Assembly (NCBI GenBank): GCA_946613705.1
Contig: CAMOFU010000012.1
Location: forward strand, 1 to 21,327
DNA: 21,327 nucleotides
Source: an uncultured Clostridia bacterium
GTDB taxonomy: Bacteria > Bacillota > Clostridia > Oscillospirales > Ruminococcaceae
Direction: 5' to 3'
Position 1 is the first letter of the stretch, and each line of letters starts with the position of its first letter. The notes beneath the pieces were generated by a model. The model searched no databases and was not told the origin of the DNA. It saw only the letters and a program-made list of their open reading frames with translations. Shown piece after piece: positions 1 to 6,555 of the stretch. The position numbers and the translations under genes were made by a program.

Positions 1-326
1 GGTGTATCGGTTATCCCGCAGACAAGCTTTGCAGCAGTATTGGATGTGCAAGGTGCCACTGCAAGGATATCAAACATTTTCTTTGGACCTATCGGCTCGG
101 CAGCTTCTATCGTTTTTATCACCTCATGTCCGCAGATGTCTTCAAAACGTTTTATATTATCCTCCGCTCTTCCGAACCTGCTTGATATTCCTGCTGCGTT
201 GAAGCTCATAATAGGATAAACCTCGGCACCTGCCCCGACAAGCTCTTCACAGGCCTTGAATGCTTTTTCAAAGGTGCAGAACGAACCTGTCAATGCGAAG
301 CCGAGCCTTATGCCTGTCAATGACAT
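1..326 (-). CDS. dpaB: Dipicolinate synthase subunit B (flavoprotein subunit), C-terminus off the window
   Basis: This is the second subunit of dipicolinate synthase, also called SpoVFB. With DpaA it makes dipicolinic acid from the lysine-pathway intermediate dihydroxy-tetrahydrodipicolinate in the mother cell, for storage in the spore core. Only the first 108 codons are in the window. The N-terminus (MSLTGIRLGFALTGSFCTFE) is the classical HFCD-type flavoprotein start. Later segments VYPIMSFNA, SSRFGRAED and VAPCTSNTAAKL match the family. The start codon at 326 lies two bases past the dpaA stop and has AAAGGGGA upstream, so the two genes are translationally coupled. The call is firm; the symbol spoVFB is equivalent. 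Confidence 0.93.
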   Translation of the reverse strand, partial: MSLTGIRLGFALTGSFCTFEKAFKACEELVGAGAEVYPIMSFNAAGISSRFGRAEDNIKRFEDICGHEVIKTIEAAEPIGPKKMFDILAVAPCTSNTAAKLVCGITDT

Positions 327-327
327 T

Positions 328-1197
328 TCAGATTCCCCTTTCGGATATGATGTTTTCGACCGCCTCGGCAATGTACCTGCCTGCGGTCACGGGAGCTACC
401 TTTCCCGGAAGAGCAAGTGCGTGTATATATCTTGTTCCGAGCCTTGATGCTGCTTCCTTGTCAACACCGCCGGGCGCTGATGCAAGATCTATTACAAGAG
501 ATCTGCCGCCGATCCTTTCGAGCAGAGCTTCACCGATGATAAGAGCGGGAACGGTATTTATGATGATATCATATCCGTCGATGTTCCTGTCAAGGCTGCT
601 TATCGCTATCGCCTTATGACCATTGCTTTCAGCCTCTGCTGCCGCCGAAGGCTTCCTGACGGCGCAGCTCACCTCAGCACCGACCGCTGCAAAAAGTCTT
701 GCTGCTGCCTTGGCTACATTTCCGTAGCCCGTGATAAGGACTCGAGCGCCGAACACCGTCGTTGCCAGCTCCTGCATAGCAAGCATCAAAGCTCCCTCGG
801 CGGTGGGTATGCAGTTTTTTACTATCAGCTCACTGCGATTGAAGTAATCGGTAAACTGATGACCTCTTTCTGTAAAGAAGTCGGCAATGCTCTCATCTGC
901 AAGTCCGCCGACAACAAGTGCTCCGCTGCTGAGTTTATCCGCCAGCTCGTTCAGCTCGGCATTCCCGTCAGAGCAGGGAAGCAGAGCGGTTCCGTTGTCA
1001 CACGTTACTCCCTTCAGCATCGGCAGAACAAGAACGTCCGCCTTCTCACTCATGTCTGAAAGCCTTTCGAGCATTAACGCTCCTTTCGGCCGTGCCTTAG
1101 TTTTGTAAGCGTAGACCTGCATCGACTCGCACAGCTTTTCACAGGTATATATCATCCTTGCGTCTCCTCCGACGCAAAGCACATTCAGTTTGTTCAT
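328..1197 (-). CDS. dpaA: Dipicolinate synthase subunit A
   Basis: This is the NAD(P)-dependent subunit of dipicolinate synthase (SpoVFA), 289 aa, the usual family length. An N-terminal substrate domain with GGDARM near residue 10 is followed by a Rossmann domain with the nucleotide-binding loop GYGNVA at 157-162. Family segments IPTAEGALMLA (about 130-140) and LPGKVAPVTAG (about 263-273) are intact. The ATG at 1197 follows a strong GGAGGGG ribosome site. Together with dpaB it indicates an endospore-forming organism. A sigma-K-like promoter lies just upstream (1227-1254), which fits late mother-cell expression known for this operon in Bacillus. No damage is seen. Confidence 0.95.
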   Translation of the reverse strand: MNKLNVLCVGGDARMIYTCEKLCESMQVYAYKTKARPKGALMLERLSDMSEKADVLVLPMLKGVTCDNGTALLPCSDGNAELNELADKLSSGALVVGGLADESIADFFTERGHQFTDYFNRSELIVKNCIPTAEGALMLAMQELATTVFGARVLITGYGNVAKAAARLFAAVGAEVSCAVRKPSAAAEAESNGHKAIAISSLDRNIDGYDIIINTVPALIIGEALLERIGGRSLVIDLASAPGGVDKEAASRLGTRYIHALALPGKVAPVTAGRYIAEAVENIISERGI

Positions 1198-1226
1198 TTT
1201 ACCCCTCCGAAATAGTTGCTACACTT

Positions 1227-1254
1227 CATTCTATGCATAAAGCCGATCATAGGT
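1227..1254 (-). promoter_or_regulatory. Candidate sigma-K promoter for dpaAB
   Basis: On the minus strand the dpaA upstream region reads AC, 17 bases, then CATAGAATG. The Bacillus sigma-K consensus is AC-N16/17-CATANNNTA, so all key bases match except the last. No sigma-A type TATAAT/TTGACA pair is visible here, unlike most other genes in the window. The expected start site is about 15 bases before the GGAGGGG ribosome site. The match is short, so it rests largely on the known regulation of dpaAB. Confidence 0.42.
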
Positions 1255-1301
1255 TACAATCAGCTCGCGGGACGGTTCTAAACACCTCTGTAAACGGAGA
1301 A

Positions 1302-1331
1302 CGCCGCTCTGTTCCTGTGAACAGGGCGGCG
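1302..1331 (-). terminator. Strong hairpin after the aminotransferase gene, probable terminator
   Basis: A 13-bp stem (CGCCGCTCTGTTC against GAACAGGGCGGCG, one T-G wobble) closes a 4-base loop, 45 bases after the aminotransferase stop on the minus strand. The downstream minus-strand tail is TTCTCCGTTT, only moderately T-rich. It may be a weak intrinsic terminator or a 3'-end stabiliser that separates this gene from dpaA. Confidence 0.55.
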
Positions 1332-1375
1332 AACTGTGAATACCGATCGGCAAATGAAAACAGGTCAAAAAAGCA

Positions 1376-2662
1376 TTACTTTTCTGCAAGCAGCTTCTCG
1401 GCGCTGGCAAGCTTAACGGCGCAGACAAACACCTTCATAGCCTGCTCCAGCTCCGAAACGGGCGGGAGTGTGGGTGCGATACGGATATTGGAATCCTTCG
1501 GATCCTTCTTATAGGGGAATGTAGCGCCTGCCCCCGTCAATACAACACCTGCCTCCTTGCAGAGCGAAACTACGCGCTTTGCACAGCCGTCAAGCGTGTC
1601 AAAGCTTATAAAGTAACCGCCGTTCGGACGAGTGTATGAACCGATACCGAGGGGAGCTATCTCACTGTCAAGGGCATCGAGCACAGCCTTGAACTTGGGT
1701 GCTATGATCGCGCGGTGCTTTTCCATCTGAGCCATAAGCCCCTCATAGGAGCCGAAGAACTTAGCATGGCGGAGCTGGTTGATCTTATCGTATCCGATAG
1801 TCTGTATCGTCATAAGCGACTTGATGTATTCAACGTTCCTGACCGATGCAGCCATTACTGCGACACCGCCGCCTGCAAATGTGATCTTCGAGGTCGATGC
1901 AAATTCATAGACCATATCCTCGGAGCCGAGCTTCTTGCACTCGTCAAGCAGGTTGAGCAGCTTATCGGGATGATCTGTCAGGTGGTGGATACAGTAAGCG
2001 TTATCCCAGAAGATGCGGAAATCATGGGCTGCGGGCTTGAGAGCTGCAAAACGCTTTACCACCTCGTCAGAATATGTGATACCCGTCGGATTTGCGTACA
2101 TCGGAACACACCATATGCCCTTGATAGAATCGTCCTCAGCGACCAGCTTCTCTATCATATCCATGTCGGGGCCGTTATTGTCGGTGGGAATGTTTATCAT
2201 CTCAAAGCCGAACTGCTCGGTGATAGCAAAGTGCCTGTCATAACCGGGTACGGGGCAGAGCCACTTGACCTTCGGCAGATCTTTCCAGGGCTTCTGCTTG
2301 CCGTCAACACCGAACACATAGCAGCGCATTATCATGTCATACATTATATTCAGGCTTGAATTTCCGCAGATTATAAGCTCATCGTTGTTTACTCCGAGCA
2401 TAGGAGCAAAGAGGTTCTTTGCATCGACGATACCGTCAAGGCCGCCGTAGTTTCGGCAGTCTGTCCCGTCAGAAGCCTTATAGTCGGCATCATAGCTGTT
2501 TACGGCTGCAAGCATCTTCATTGCCAGATCGAGCTGCTCGGACGAGGGCTTGCCTCTTGCCATGTTGAGCTTCAGACCGAGTGCCTTATAGCCCTCATAC
2601 TCTGCCTTTGCTTCATCTCTGAATTTTTCAAGCTGTGCCTTATTCATTTCACTAAGCTGCAT
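1376..2662 (-). CDS. Aminotransferase class I/II, aspartate aminotransferase-like (PF12897 type)
   Basis: This is a PLP-dependent fold-type I aminotransferase of 428 aa, resembling the Asp_aminotransf family (PF12897), which favours aspartate or related amino acids. It shows the substrate-loop motif LNMARGKPS (32-40), the stacking/anchor region CGNSSLNIMYD (99-109), NPTG (191-194), WDNAY (219-223), the PLP-lysine segment STSKITFAGGG with Lys259, and the carboxylate-binding Arg in NIRIAP (392-397). I chose the ATG at 2662 because GGAGG sits 8 bases upstream. The open frame continues to 2830, but that part lies in the leader downstream of a good promoter. Exact substrate cannot be read from sequence. 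Confidence 0.9.
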   Translation of the reverse strand: MQLSEMNKAQLEKFRDEAKAEYEGYKALGLKLNMARGKPSSEQLDLAMKMLAAVNSYDADYKASDGTDCRNYGGLDGIVDAKNLFAPMLGVNNDELIICGNSSLNIMYDMIMRCYVFGVDGKQKPWKDLPKVKWLCPVPGYDRHFAITEQFGFEMINIPTDNNGPDMDMIEKLVAEDDSIKGIWCVPMYANPTGITYSDEVVKRFAALKPAAHDFRIFWDNAYCIHHLTDHPDKLLNLLDECKKLGSEDMVYEFASTSKITFAGGGVAVMAASVRNVEYIKSLMTIQTIGYDKINQLRHAKFFGSYEGLMAQMEKHRAIIAPKFKAVLDALDSEIAPLGIGSYTRPNGGYFISFDTLDGCAKRVVSLCKEAGVVLTGAGATFPYKKDPKDSNIRIAPTLPPVSELEQAMKVFVCAVKLASAEKLLAEK

Positions 2663-2670
2663 TTCCGATT

Positions 2671-2675
2671 CCTCC
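2671..2675 (-). promoter_or_regulatory. Ribosome binding site that fixes the aminotransferase start
   Basis: GGAGG on the minus strand, 8 bases before the ATG at 2662. Two in-frame upstream ATGs, including the one at 2830, have no such site and one lies upstream of the promoter. Confidence 0.85.
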
Positions 2676-2702
2676 GAAAAATGATATATTATGAATTGCA
2701 TT

Positions 2703-2742
2703 GTATCAGCGCGGTTTTTAAGCCGCATCACAGATACGATGC
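2703..2742 (-). promoter_or_regulatory. Structured 5' leader with two competing hairpins
   Basis: In the leader between the promoter and the aminotransferase start, the minus strand can form a GTATC/GATAC stem enclosing a GCGG/CCGC stem with an A-rich loop, or instead a GCATC/GATGC stem. The arms of GCATC overlap CCGC, so the two folds exclude each other. No known riboswitch class is recognised, and the stems are short. Confidence 0.3.
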
Positions 2743-2761
2743 TGTTTTTTACACCTATACT

Positions 2762-2790
2762 ATTATATACCTGCTTCTGCGATTTTGCAA
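2762..2790 (-). promoter_or_regulatory. Sigma-A promoter of the aminotransferase gene
   Basis: The minus strand reads TTGCAA, a 17-base spacer, then TATAAT. This gives a leader of about 95 bases before the ATG at 2662. Confidence 0.75.
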
Positions 2791-2944
2791 GTTGTTTTTG
2801 TTGTTCCTGCAAAAAATCATTACATTTCACAGTTTAATGCTCGGCGGAAAGATAGAAATAGTCAAATTAACAACGGTGTGCTTCAAATGGCACAGTATAA
2901 CAAAAGACAAGTATCGTAACAGGGGCATTACAGTCGGTCGGCAG

Positions 2945-2994
2945 AGAAAAAAACAAAAGCTCCCAAAACGATCGTCTGACCGTTTCGGGAGCTT
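2945..2994 (-). terminator. Rho-independent terminator after the PHP phosphatase gene
   Basis: The minus strand has a 14-bp stem (AAGCTCCCGAAACG against CGTTTTGGGAGCTT, one G-T pair) with a 10-base loop, followed directly by TTTGTTTTTTT. It begins 10 bases after the stop of the PHP gene and closes the minus-strand unit. Confidence 0.92.
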
Positions 2995-3003
2995 ATACGA
3001 TCA

Positions 3004-3861
3004 TTATCCGAGCTTTATAAATTCGGGTCTGCGCTGCTTGAAAACAGCCGTATATCTGAAGCCCGCTTCAAGTGCTATCTCTGCACCCTCATTCAATCCC
3101 GCGCCAATGTCGGAAAGCTTGTGGGCATCGGAGCCGAGAGTTATTATCTCGCCGCCGAGCGAGCGGAACAGCTTGACATATCCGAGCTCGGGAAAGGTCC
3201 TTCCGTACTTTTGCCTGAGTCCCGAGGTGTTGATCTCGATGCCCTTTCCGCGTTCGATGAGCGCCGTGAATATTTCCCGTATAATATCGGTGTATCTGTT
3301 CATGTCCACATCTATTCCGTTCTCACCGACGATATATCTCAGCGGATAAGTAAGGTGCCCGAGCACATCAAAGTCTGAGACCCTGCACATTTCAAGCAGC
3401 TCGTCAAAGTGATCTTCGAGCAGCGACGTTATCTCGCTGCGGCTCATGCTGCTGTACTTCAACCAGTAGAAATCGGGCTTGCCTGTATTCATATGCAGCG
3501 AACCGATCATAAGATCGAGTTCCTTCATTGCCGACACAGCTTCTGCTGCCCGAGTGTTTTGCAGCGGCTGACCGAGCTCGACTCCGCAAAGCAGCTGCGG
3601 ATACTTTTCTTTCAGCCTGCCTGCCTCACGAATACTGCTCACCGCATAATGCCCCGAACCGAACATCATGCTGTCCTGCTGCTGATACTGCGGATATTCA
3701 TATTCGTTTTCACCGTACCAGAAATTGCAGTCACAGTGATCTGTAACTGTTATGTATTCAAGCCCGAGCCTTGCCGCTGTTTCGGCCATTGAGCCGATAT
3801 CGGCATCTCTGTCGGCATCGGGTGAATAAGATGAGTGCGTGTGCATATCGCAAAGGGTCAT
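3004..3861 (-). CDS. PHP-domain phosphatase, HisK (histidinol-phosphatase) type
   Basis: A 285-aa metal-dependent PHP phosphoesterase of the histidinol-phosphatase subfamily, which removes phosphate from L-histidinol phosphate in histidine synthesis. Metal ligands are visible in order: HTH at 7-9, TDHCD around 40-44, the Glu in CGVELGQ, the His in IGSLHMN, the His in DVLGHLTYPLRY, and LGSDAH near the C-terminus. The ATG at 3861 follows AGGAG. No other his gene is nearby, so a role on a different sugar or amino-acid phosphate is possible. It lies 37 bases after the GH5 gene and ends at the terminator at 2945-2994. Confidence 0.87.
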   Translation of the reverse strand: MTLCDMHTHSSYSPDADRDADIGSMAETAARLGLEYITVTDHCDCNFWYGENEYEYPQYQQQDSMMFGSGHYAVSSIREAGRLKEKYPQLLCGVELGQPLQNTRAAEAVSAMKELDLMIGSLHMNTGKPDFYWLKYSSMSRSEITSLLEDHFDELLEMCRVSDFDVLGHLTYPLRYIVGENGIDVDMNRYTDIIREIFTALIERGKGIEINTSGLRQKYGRTFPELGYVKLFRSLGGEIITLGSDAHKLSDIGAGLNEGAEIALEAGFRYTAVFKQRRPEFIKLG

Positions 3862-3898
3862 GATCTGCTCCTGTTCTGTGCATTGAGTCTATGGCAGA

Positions 3899-4816
3899 TC
3901 AATCGTTCTCGGACAAAAATCTGTCCTTGAACCATCTGCCTGTGCTTTTAAGGTCGTCATCAGTCCAGCCCGAGAGCTTCCCGCAGCCGTTTTGTATAAC
4001 GCCGCTCTCTTCACGGGAAGCAGATAAGCTCCAGACTATATAGCTCAGCCCGTATCTGTCGATGATCTTAAACCAGCTGTCATTGCTCTCAAGGTCTGTC
4101 CTTCCGTGACCCGAGGCTTCGGTCATGCTGCATTCGCTGATGAATACGGGCAGACCCGCATCAAGGCAGTTTATCAGCCTGCTGCGCAGCCGGTCGTGAT
4201 GCGTTGCGGAATAAAAATGAAAGGTGTACATAATATTATCAAACCCGAGCGGTTCGGCAAGTGCCTGATCGCAGTGCTGCGACCATTCGGGCGTGCCGAC
4301 GAGCACAACAGCTTCGGGGTCATTCCTCCTGATGACAGGGATCACCCTTTCGGAGTATTCCTTGATATCATGCCATTCCGCTGTTCCGTTGGGTTCATTG
4401 CATATCTCATAGATCAGGTTCGGACAGCTGCCGTATCTGCGTGTGAGCTCCTCAAAAAGCACCTCGGCTTCGTCGGCATATACGAGAGGACTGAACTCCC
4501 CGAGAACGTGCCAGTCAACAATGACATACATTCCGAGCTTCACCGCAAGGTCTATGCCCTTGTACAGAATTCCGCGCAGCACTGCTTTGTCGCCGTCGGT
4601 GCAGTAGCCGTGGTATTCGTGGGTATACAAAGCGAGCCTGACTGTGTTGGTACCCCATTCATCACGCAGTGCCCGAAAGGTCTCTTCACAGACATATTCA
4701 GGCCGCCATGCCAGTCCGTGAGTAGACATACCGTACAGCCGCACGGGCTGCCCGTAAGCATCGGTGAGCCGATCGTTATTAACTTTTAGCGATCCATGCT
4801 TTTCTATCGGTGCCAT
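3899..4816 (-). CDS. GH5 family endoglucanase-like glycoside hydrolase without signal peptide
   Basis: A 305-aa (beta/alpha)8 glycosidase, closest in pattern to subfamily GH5_2 (endo-beta-1,4-glucanases). Motifs seen are NTVRLAL with Arg60, VIVDWH ending at His103, the acid/base Glu141 in ICNEPNG, HFYSATH (200-206), the nucleophile Glu228 in FISECS, and WSLSASREES. The protein starts directly with the catalytic domain: MAPIEKHGSL has no hydrophobic segment or lipobox, and there is no dockerin or carbohydrate-binding module. It therefore probably acts in the cytoplasm on imported beta-glucan oligosaccharides, unless exported by another route. The ATG at 4816 follows TAGGAG. It sits between rnhA and the PHP gene on one likely transcript. 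True substrate is uncertain. Confidence 0.88.
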   Translation of the reverse strand: MAPIEKHGSLKVNNDRLTDAYGQPVRLYGMSTHGLAWRPEYVCEETFRALRDEWGTNTVRLALYTHEYHGYCTDGDKAVLRGILYKGIDLAVKLGMYVIVDWHVLGEFSPLVYADEAEVLFEELTRRYGSCPNLIYEICNEPNGTAEWHDIKEYSERVIPVIRRNDPEAVVLVGTPEWSQHCDQALAEPLGFDNIMYTFHFYSATHHDRLRSRLINCLDAGLPVFISECSMTEASGHGRTDLESNDSWFKIIDRYGLSYIVWSLSASREESGVIQNGCGKLSGWTDDDLKSTGRWFKDRFLSEND

Positions 4817-4845
4817 AAGCAGCTCCTATACTATACACATTTCAT

Positions 4846-5289
4846 CTATCTATTCTTAGCAGCCTGACTTTCGGCAACTGCCAGCCTGTCACATCTTTCG
4901 TTTTCGGGGTGACCTGCGTGCCCCTTTACCCAGTTGAAATCGACCTTGTGGATATCGAGCAGATCAAGCAGTCTCTCCCACAGGTCGGGATTGAGTGCGG
5001 GATTCTTGTCGGGCTTTATCCAGCCGTTGTTTCTCCATTTGACTGCCCAGCCCTTTGTCACCGAATCAACTATATACTTTGAATCGGTATACAGCTCGAC
5101 CTCGCAGGGCTCTTTGAGTGCTTCAAGCCCCTTTATAACGGCAGTCAGCTCCATACGGTTGTTTGTGGTAGTCTTTTCTCCGCCCGAGAGCTCTTTTTCA
5201 TGCCCGCCGTAACGAAGTATCGTCCCCCAGCCGCCTGCCCCGGGGTTGCCCGAGCAGGCACCGTCAGTAAACATCTGTATTTTCTTCAT
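4846..5289 (-). CDS. rnhA: Ribonuclease HI
   Basis: Ribonuclease H type 1 (147 aa) degrades the RNA strand of RNA-DNA hybrids such as R-loops and primer remnants. All catalytic residues are present: Asp9 in MFTDGACSGNPG, Glu47 in NNRMELTA, Asp69 in YTDSKY, and Asp134 in the NERCDRLA segment, plus His124 in the flexible loop VKGHAGH. The basic handle of the E. coli type is represented by WAVKWRNNGW. The ATG at 5289 has GGAGAAGG upstream at a rather long distance (about 11 bases). A weak hairpin lies between it and the preceding flavin reductase gene. Confidence 0.96.
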   Translation of the reverse strand: MKKIQMFTDGACSGNPGAGGWGTILRYGGHEKELSGGEKTTTNNRMELTAVIKGLEALKEPCEVELYTDSKYIVDSVTKGWAVKWRNNGWIKPDKNPALNPDLWERLLDLLDIHKVDFNWVKGHAGHPENERCDRLAVAESQAAKNR

Positions 5290-5348
5290 TTATACTATAA
5301 CCTTCTCCGAATATAAACATCATCTTGATCTGTGCCTGAAAGGCAAAT

Positions 5349-5372
5349 GCCCGACTGAATAAACAGACGGGC
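5349..5372 (-). terminator. Weak terminator-like hairpin after the rubredoxin gene
   Basis: On the minus strand GCCCG-T-CTG pairs with CAG-T-CGGGC around a TTTATT loop, followed by ATTTGCCTTT. The stem has a T-T mismatch and the tail is not a proper T run. It may partially terminate, reducing expression of rnhA and the genes after it. Confidence 0.35.
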
Positions 5373-5385
5373 GGCTGCGGGATCG

Positions 5386-6141
5386 TTACAGCGGCTTGAA
5401 CTGATCTGCCCCGACTCCGCAGATCGGACAGACAAAGTCTTTCGGCAGCTCTCCTTCGTATACATAACCGCATACGGAGCATACCCATTTTTCGGGAACG
5501 GCGGTTTCAGCCGAAGCATCAGCCCCGCCGTCATCTATGCGTGAAAAATCAGCTGCTCCGTGCTTGCACAGCGGGCAGATAAAATCATCGGGCAGATGCC
5601 CTTCGTAAATATAGCCGCAGATATTGCATACCCAGCGTTCTCCCGAATCAGCGCTTTTCTCGGCAGTCGGCTTCGGCTTGACGTTCGCATGATAATAGGC
5701 ATAGGTCATCGGGCTTGAGTCGGACAGCTTCTCGGCGGCGGTAACATCGGCAATGAACATCAGATGCGTTCCCAGATCGACGATATCCGCTGTCTTGCAC
5801 GAAACATATGCGCAGGTGTTCTTGTCAAGATACGGCAGACCGTTCTCCGACAGCCTATACTCCCTGTCTGCAAACTTGTCGGTATCCCTCCCCGAGGCAA
5901 AGCCGAAGTGCCTGAATACTGAGAAATCGGCATTCACATCGAGAATGGACACATTGAACACACCTGTTCTCTTTATCATTTCACAGGTGAGATTAGATTT
6001 GTTGACGGTGACCGAAACACGCAGGGGAGCGTTGGTCACCTGCGAAAGGGTATTGATGATGCAGCCGTTAAGCTTTCCGTTCTCTGCTGCTGTAAGCACA
6101 TAAAGACCGTAAGAGATGTTATTCAGCGCCTGAACATCCAT
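5386..6141 (-). CDS. High-molecular-weight rubredoxin: flavin reductase domain with two tandem rubredoxin domains
   Basis: A 251-aa fusion. Residues 1-155 form an FMN-binding split-barrel flavin reductase (NISYGLYVLTA, GCIINTLSQVT, PLRVSVTVNK, TGVFNVSIL). Two short rubredoxin domains follow: Cys172, 175, 189, 192, then Cys221, 224, 238, 241, joined by a flexible Ala/Asp/Glu linker. Known family: Moorella Hrb passes electrons from NAD(P)H to the flavodiiron protein FprA for nitric oxide or oxygen reduction. Hrb as described has one rubredoxin domain, so the duplicate is unusual. Both domains are the compact type seen in rubrerythrins (about 30 aa). No fprA gene is in the window. The ATG at 6141 has AAAAGGAGG upstream. 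It follows the 54-aa gene by 32 bases. Confidence 0.9.
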   Translation of the reverse strand: MDVQALNNISYGLYVLTAAENGKLNGCIINTLSQVTNAPLRVSVTVNKSNLTCEMIKRTGVFNVSILDVNADFSVFRHFGFASGRDTDKFADREYRLSENGLPYLDKNTCAYVSCKTADIVDLGTHLMFIADVTAAEKLSDSSPMTYAYYHANVKPKPTAEKSADSGERWVCNICGYIYEGHLPDDFICPLCKHGAADFSRIDDGGADASAETAVPEKWVCSVCGYVYEGELPKDFVCPICGVGADQFKPL

Positions 6142-6173
6142 AATATCCTCCTTTTTTACCGACTCGGCTCAGC

Positions 6174-6338
6174 TCAGTTTTTCTCGATAAGGAAAAACTC
6201 ACCCTCGCTGTTGTTGAAATACTGCTTGATGACCCACCCCTGTGAGATCAGCTCGTTCAGCTGATCTATACGCGAAAAACGGTTGAAGCTCGGAGCAGCA
6301 CCGTCCTGCGTCGCAGATACATAAAACTTCTTCTGCAT
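6174..6338 (-). CDS. Small hypothetical protein, 54 aa
   Basis: A short frame with an ideal ribosome site (AAAAAGGAGG, 6 bases before the ATG at 6338), a good promoter upstream and the Hrb gene just downstream. The product starts MQKKFYVSATQDG and contains DQLNELISQGWVIKQYF, a helix-strand pattern seen in small DUF4177-like proteins that have LN-x(n)-GW motifs. It is soluble, with no membrane segment or cysteine. Function is unknown; the context suggests an accessory role for the redox protein that follows. The strong translation signals and lack of stop codons support a real gene. Confidence 0.75.
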   Translation of the reverse strand: MQKKFYVSATQDGAAPSFNRFSRIDQLNELISQGWVIKQYFNNSEGEFFLIEKN

Positions 6339-6382
6339 AAAGCTTCCTCCTTTTTATTTGATATTTGTCCGTCAGTCGTATG

Positions 6383-6417
6383 GAAGGTCAGGCTTGAAAC
6401 GCTCCAAACCTGCCTTC
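6383..6417 (-). promoter_or_regulatory. 5'-terminal hairpin in the leader of the 54-aa/Hrb transcript
   Basis: On the minus strand GAAGGCAGGTTTG pairs with CAAGCCTGACCTTC around an 8-base loop, 13 base pairs with one bulged A and one G-T pair. It starts only a few bases after the predicted transcription start, so it caps the RNA. It has no T tail and is therefore not a simple terminator. It could stabilise the transcript or be a regulatory element. Confidence 0.45.
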
Positions 6418-6425
6418 TTAATTGG

Positions 6426-6454
6426 ATTATAACATATAACTGTCCAAAAATCAA
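6426..6454 (-). promoter_or_regulatory. Sigma-A promoter for the minus-strand unit (54-aa gene, Hrb and beyond)
   Basis: The minus strand reads TTGATT, 17 bases, TATAAT, with TG in the extended -10 position (TGTTATAAT). It is divergent from the radA promoter 40 bases away. Confidence 0.82.
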
Positions 6455-6493
6455 GACTTTGCGGATATTTTTTTGAATAATTGTAAAAAAGTT

Positions 6494-6522
6494 TTGACAT
6501 TGACGAGAATTAATGATATAAT
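6494..6522 (+). promoter_or_regulatory. Sigma-A promoter of radA
   Basis: A near-perfect promoter: TTGACA, a 17-base spacer and TATAAT, with a TGA extended -10. The leader to the radA ATG is only about 27 bases. Confidence 0.9.
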
Positions 6523-6555
6523 ATCAATAATGAAAAGTAGTTTTCGGAGGCGTTT

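Larger units (their letters stand above)
2663..3003. other. Intergenic region without a further gene
   Basis: This stretch holds the aminotransferase leader and promoter and, at its other end, the terminator of the PHP gene. Between about 2800 and 2944 I see no coding frame with a ribosome site and no clear additional signal. Confidence 0.6.

Noticed and set aside
2663..2830. N-terminal extension of the aminotransferase to 484 aa
   Set aside because: It would start upstream of a clear promoter (2762-2790), lacks a ribosome site, and the family begins near the ATG at 2662, which has GGAGG.
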